This document shows, in pieces, positions 60,413-64,000 of a DNA stretch of 64,000 nucleotides. The notes beneath the pieces are model-generated. The model worked only from the letters and a program-made list of their open reading frames with translations. It did no database searches and was not told the DNA's origin. A program made the position numbers and the translations under genes. The stretch's first letter is position 1; every line of letters begins with the position of its first letter. Source of the stretch: Lichenicoccus sp965277665 (GTDB taxonomy: Bacteria > Pseudomonadota > Alphaproteobacteria > Acetobacterales > Acetobacteraceae); the NCBI RefSeq assembly GCF_965277665.1, contig NZ_OZ255835.1:3720001-3784000 (forward strand). Reading direction: 5' to 3'.

Positions 60413-63145
60413 CTACGACCTGACCAGCACGGCCACCGGCAACAGCGCGAACAGGTCGGCCAGCGGCACGTCCCCACTCGCGTAGCGACGCTGGCTGAAC
60501 AGGTCGACCCACTCGCCGTCGGGCAGGGTGGCACTGCTTCCCTCCCAGCCCGGTTCGGCATCGCGCAGGCCGGGGTAGCGCGAGACCAGCACCGCCAGGC
60601 GGCTGTCCTCGTGCGATCGCACGAAGCCCAAGGCCTGTTCCGAACGCTCGCCGGCGACCGCGATCGGCTCATAGCCGCCATCGGCGAACAAGGCGGCATG
60701 CTCCGCCCGCAGCCGCAGCAGCAGGGTCGTCACGGCGAGCTTGATGCGGCCATCGGCCCAGTCGTCGCGCAGCTCGGCAAGCGTTGCGGCGCCTCGCTCC
60801 GCAAGGGCCGGTTCGATCGCGTCCAGGGCGCGGCGCCTGACCTCGTAGTCGACCGGACGGCGATTGTCCGGATCGACCAGGCTGAGGTCCCACATCTCGC
60901 TGCCCTGGTAGAGGTCGGGCATGCCCGGCACCGTCAGCTTGAGCACCGCCTGCACCAGGCTGTTCTCGACCCCGAGACGCGCGACCTTCTGGACGAACGG
61001 CAGGAAGGCGGCGAGGAAGCTGTCGCGGTTCGGGTCGAGCGCGTCGCGCGCGAACGACTGCATCGCGTCCTCGTAGGCCGTATCCGGCGACGACCAGTTC
61101 GAGTGCAGCTTGCCCTCGCGCATCGACTTCTCGAGGGTCGCCTTGATGCGTTCGCCATAGGCCCGCAGCCCGTCGGCGTTGGTGCCGGCAAGCATCTCCA
61201 CCGGCCAGGAGCCGACCAGGAGCTGGTAGAGCAGATACTCGTCATTGCGATCCGGCGGCGCGTTGCCCTCGACATCGCCACGGCGGGCGCGCAGCAGCCG
61301 GCTCCAGGTCTGCACCTGGCGCGCCCACTCGTCGGGGATGTCGGCCAGCACGGCAAGCCGGGCGCGGGTATCCTCGCCGCGCTTGGTGTCGTGCGTCGAG
61401 GTGCCGAGCATGGCGTGCGGCCAGTTCCTGGCCCGCTGCGTGTTGGCCTTGTGGAAGGCACCGGCGGACAGGCCGAACCGTTCCGGCTCGCCGCCAACCT
61501 CGTTCAGCGCCACGAACCGGTTGTAGCGATAGAAGGCGGTGTCCTCGAGGCCCTTGGCCATCACCGGGCCGCTGTACTGCTGCAGCTTCATCGCCAGCCG
61601 CAGCACGCTGGTGCGGTTGAAGCCGCTCTTCGGATGCGCCGTCAGACGTCCCGACAGCAGGTCGTGCAGGAACCTGAAGACCGACGGATCGAGCGCCGGG
61701 TCGTAGCGGCGTGCCTGGGTGATCGCCCAGTCGAGGTCGCGCTTGTCGGCGCTGTCGCTGTCCGATTCAAACTCGATATAGGTGCGATAGACCGGGAAGC
61801 AGGCGACGATCTGCTTGATCGCCCGCTGCAGCACCGTCTTGGTGAAATCCGCCGTCATCGGATTCTGCCGCGCGACCCGCCCCGCATCGCGGCCGAGCGC
61901 GTTCAGCTCGCTCGCCATCTCGTTTTCCATGATGCGTATCTTGCAGTCATAGACGATGCGGGCGAACGGCGTGCGCAGGCCGGTGAATTCGTGATAGGTG
62001 GCGGTGAAGGCCGCCTCGGCGCCCGGATTGACCAGCACGCCGAGCACCAGGTTGGTGAAGTCGTAGCCGGTGGTGCCCTCGACCTTCCAGTCCTCGCGCA
62101 GCGCTTCGTGCGCCGCCAGGATCTTTTCGATCACCAGATAAAACGGTCGGTCGGTCGCGCGACGCAGGTCCTCGATATAGGCTTTCGGATCGAGCAGCCC
62201 GTCGATGTGGTCGATGCGCAGCCCGTCGATGGTGCCGTCCTCGATCATCGGCAGGATAAGGCCATGCGCGTGCCGGAACACCGCCGGCAGCTCCATGCGT
62301 ATGCCGGCTAGATCGTTGATATTGAAGAAGCGCCGATAGTTGATGTCGTCGCCGGCCACACCGAAATAGGCGATGCGCCAGCTCTGCTGCTGGATCAGCG
62401 CATCGAGTGCGCGCCAGTCGGCATTGAGCGCCGCGATGCTGGCATCGAGCGCTGCCCGCGCGGCCGGATTCTCGCCCGCTGTACGCGCGAGGTCGGATTT
62501 CAATGCGGCCGCGCGCTCGGCCATCTGCGGCCGCCACTGCGCCAGGTCGGAGAAGAAGTCGCTCAGCCGGTCGAGCTCGGGATCGTCATGGCCGAGCACG
62601 ATGTCGTACTGCAGCGGGCAGATCGGCAGCTTGTGGTTGTCATAGGCCCAGACCGCAAGGCTGCCATCCTGCTCGTCGAACTTGACCTGCAGCTTGCCGC
62701 CCTTGAGTTCGACGCCGTACTGGTCGCCGAGGAACGGCACCAGCAGCTTGTCCTTGAGGTAGCGCCGGTCCGGATCCCAGTCGATATCGAACCAGCCGGC
62801 ATGGTCGGACTGCGGACCCCATTCCAGCACGTCGAGCCAGAGCGGGTTGTCGGCGCCTCCGACACCCATGTGGTTCGGCACGAAGTCGAGGATCTGACCA
62901 AGCCCATGCGCCTTGAAGGCGGCAACCATGGCGTCGAAATCCGCCTCGCTGCCGAGTTCCGGGTTCAGCGCCAGATGGTCGGTGATATCATAGCCATGCG
63001 TGCTGCCCGGCCGGGCCTTCAGGTAGGGCGACGCATAGACATGGCTCACGCCGAGCCTGGCCAGATAGGGCGCCACGGCGGTGGCGTCCTTGAAGCCGAA
63101 GCCGGCATGGAACTGCAGCCGGTAGGTGGCGCGCGGCGTGGTCAT
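60413..63145 (-). CDS. treY: Maltooligosyltrehalose synthase
   Basis: A 910-residue GH13 enzyme that turns the reducing-end alpha-1,4 bond of maltodextrin into a trehalose-type alpha,alpha-1,1 bond. Signatures: TYRLQFHAGFGFKDA at the start, DFVPNHMGVGG, the nucleophile region DGLRIDHIDGLLDP and the acid region YLVIEKILAAHE; the C-terminal part includes PDLYQGSEMWD. The ATG at 63145 overlaps the treZ stop by four bases; the frame beyond it is a treZ shadow. With TreZ it makes trehalose from glycogen. Confidence 0.95.
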   Translation of the reverse strand: MTTPRATYRLQFHAGFGFKDATAVAPYLARLGVSHVYASPYLKARPGSTHGYDITDHLALNPELGSEADFDAMVAAFKAHGLGQILDFVPNHMGVGGADNPLWLDVLEWGPQSDHAGWFDIDWDPDRRYLKDKLLVPFLGDQYGVELKGGKLQVKFDEQDGSLAVWAYDNHKLPICPLQYDIVLGHDDPELDRLSDFFSDLAQWRPQMAERAAALKSDLARTAGENPAARAALDASIAALNADWRALDALIQQQSWRIAYFGVAGDDINYRRFFNINDLAGIRMELPAVFRHAHGLILPMIEDGTIDGLRIDHIDGLLDPKAYIEDLRRATDRPFYLVIEKILAAHEALREDWKVEGTTGYDFTNLVLGVLVNPGAEAAFTATYHEFTGLRTPFARIVYDCKIRIMENEMASELNALGRDAGRVARQNPMTADFTKTVLQRAIKQIVACFPVYRTYIEFESDSDSADKRDLDWAITQARRYDPALDPSVFRFLHDLLSGRLTAHPKSGFNRTSVLRLAMKLQQYSGPVMAKGLEDTAFYRYNRFVALNEVGGEPERFGLSAGAFHKANTQRARNWPHAMLGTSTHDTKRGEDTRARLAVLADIPDEWARQVQTWSRLLRARRGDVEGNAPPDRNDEYLLYQLLVGSWPVEMLAGTNADGLRAYGERIKATLEKSMREGKLHSNWSSPDTAYEDAMQSFARDALDPNRDSFLAAFLPFVQKVARLGVENSLVQAVLKLTVPGMPDLYQGSEMWDLSLVDPDNRRPVDYEVRRRALDAIEPALAERGAATLAELRDDWADGRIKLAVTTLLLRLRAEHAALFADGGYEPIAVAGERSEQALGFVRSHEDSRLAVLVSRYPGLRDAEPGWEGSSATLPDGEWVDLFSQRRYASGDVPLADLFALLPVAVLVRS

Positions 63146-64000
63146 GCAGCCTCCAGGGACCAGCGCACCGACCAGGGGCCCATGCCCGGATCGGTCTCGC
63201 CCTCGGACCAGATCGTCCGGCCGGTCGGCGTGGGGAACTCGATGGTCGTGTCGGAAAGAATGACCGACAGCGCCAGCACGTTGTCGAGGCCGATCTGCCA
63301 GCGCACCTGCACCGCGCCGGCGCCGAATTCGATCGCGCTGCCGCCGCGCACGATGTGCGGCAGCAGGGGCACGATCTCCCGGCGACGCACCGCCAGCAGG
63401 TCGCGATAGAGTGCGAGGTGATCCTGGTTGATCTCGTTCCAGTCCAGCTTGGCGGACGTGAAGGTGCTCTCGGCCAGCGGATCGGGGATGCGGTCGCGTT
63501 GTTCCGGGTCCTGGAATTCCGGAAACCGCGAGAACTCCTCGCGACGGCCGCGGCGCACCGCATCCGCGAGGTCGCCCTCGAAGTCGCAGAAGAACGGGAA
63601 CGGCTGCCTCGCACCCCATTCCTCGCCCATGAAGATCATCGGCGTCTGCGGCAGCAGCAGGTAGGTCGCGGCCAGGGCACGCATCGCGGCCGGGCTCGCA
63701 ATGGTGCCGAGCCGGTCGCCGAACGCCCGGTTGCCGACCTGGTCGTGGTTCTGGATGAAGGCGACGAACGCACCCGGCGGCAGGCTGGCGGCCGGCGCAC
63801 CGCGCGGCGCGCCGCGATACGGCATCATCTGGCCCTGGTAGGCGAAGCCTTCCGCCAGCGCCTTGGCCAGCAGCCCGGTATTGCCTGCGTAGTCGGCATA
63901 GTAGCCGGTCTTCTCGCCGGTGGCGGCGACGTGCAGGACATGGTGGACATCGTCGTTCCACTGCGCGGTGTAGTGCACCGGCTCGCGCCCGCGGCGCGTC
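63142..64000 (-). CDS. treZ: Malto-oligosyltrehalose trehalohydrolase (5' end outside window)
   Basis: The C-terminal 286 codons or so of TreZ (GH13), which releases trehalose from maltooligosyltrehalose. Visible are QWNDDVHHVLHVAATGE, AFIQNHDQVGNRA (the catalytic region His-Asp) and PMIFMGEEWGARQPFPFF. The frame is open through the right edge, so the N-terminal half lies beyond 64000. It is translationally coupled to treY. glgX/treX may lie further upstream. Confidence 0.94.
   Translation of the reverse strand, partial: TRRGREPVHYTAQWNDDVHHVLHVAATGEKTGYYADYAGNTGLLAKALAEGFAYQGQMMPYRGAPRGAPAASLPPGAFVAFIQNHDQVGNRAFGDRLGTIASPAAMRALAATYLLLPQTPMIFMGEEWGARQPFPFFCDFEGDLADAVRRGRREEFSRFPEFQDPEQRDRIPDPLAESTFTSAKLDWNEINQDHLALYRDLLAVRRREIVPLLPHIVRGGSAIEFGAGAVQVRWQIGLDNVLALSVILSDTTIEFPTPTGRTIWSEGETDPGMGPWSVRWSLEAA

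Noticed and set aside
60374..62311. A 645-codon open frame on the plus strand
   Set aside because: Antisense to treY; shadow frame with no family features.
1..64000. CRISPR arrays, rRNA and tRNA genes
   Set aside because: No regularly spaced repeats, no conserved rRNA segments and no cloverleaf-like GTTCRA loops in gene-free spacers were noticed by reading; this is not a computed scan.

Overview
The window is about 64 kb of high-GC chromosomal DNA from a Gram-negative alphaproteobacterium. Acetobacteraceae or a related Rhodospirillales lineage fits best. The evidence is the gene order: an F0-only ATP synthase operon in the order I-a-c-b'-b with no F1 genes, an OprB-type porin, a GMC sugar/alcohol oxidoreductase, a twin-TM HIG1-like protein and TreYZ. 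This placement is inferred from gene content and not from any search. No rRNA, tRNA or CRISPR array was seen.

Layout. 0-9.8 kb: end of an OprB porin; the ATP synthase F0 operon running directly into two polyprenyl-phosphate-sugar glycosyltransferases; a class A beta-lactamase and a small P-loop kinase; then a low-GC islet (SleB-like cell-wall hydrolase plus Cys-rich exported partner) lying between two copies of a PAP2-phosphatase 3' end. 9.1-19.3 kb: an envelope polysaccharide cluster (PAP2 phosphatase, membrane glycosyltransferase, 2OG-Fe(II) oxygenase, two C-methyltransferases, SDR epimerase, RfbF cytidylyltransferase, flippase, GT2), probably making and exporting a methyl-branched deoxysugar glycan. 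19.6-23.7 kb: sugar/lactone oxidation genes (VOC, SMP-30 lactonase, small ORF, DoxX, divergent GMC oxidoreductase). 23.8-27.1 kb: a TPP riboswitch in front of a TonB receptor and a ThiY-like binding protein; thiM at 32-33 kb adds thiazole salvage. 27-36 kb: an alpha/beta hydrolase, a lipoprotein, a BsmA-type dioxygenase, an MscS channel, a twin-TM protein, thiM, a Nudix protein and a TPR-methyltransferase.

36.2-45.1 kb is an accessory region with visibly lower GC. It holds a helicase remnant, TetR, an M20 amidohydrolase, a proline-iminopeptidase-like hydrolase, an MFS transporter and a TonB receptor, and it ends in a broken second copy of the hydrolase 5' region. Uptake and hydrolysis of an acylated or peptide compound is the likeliest joint role. 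45.1-53.5 kb is the nitrate assimilation locus (nirD, nirB, an unknown 116-aa protein, nasA, narK) with a divergent PP2C/Ser-Thr-kinase fusion. 53.5-64 kb carries argS, a 61-aa protein, hisC, a PEBP protein, an M20 carbamoylase, a LysE exporter behind a possible attenuator, an ankyrin protein and treY-treZ (treZ cut by the window edge).

Two dispersed repeat families were found. One is a 160-180 bp MITE-like element with about 22-bp terminal inverted repeats (three copies). The other is a GC-rich double-hairpin REP-like element (two copies). The most novel-looking content is the PAP2-flanked hydrolase/partner islet, the MITE-like family and the duplicated regulatory/hydrolase fragment at the edge of the accessory region.
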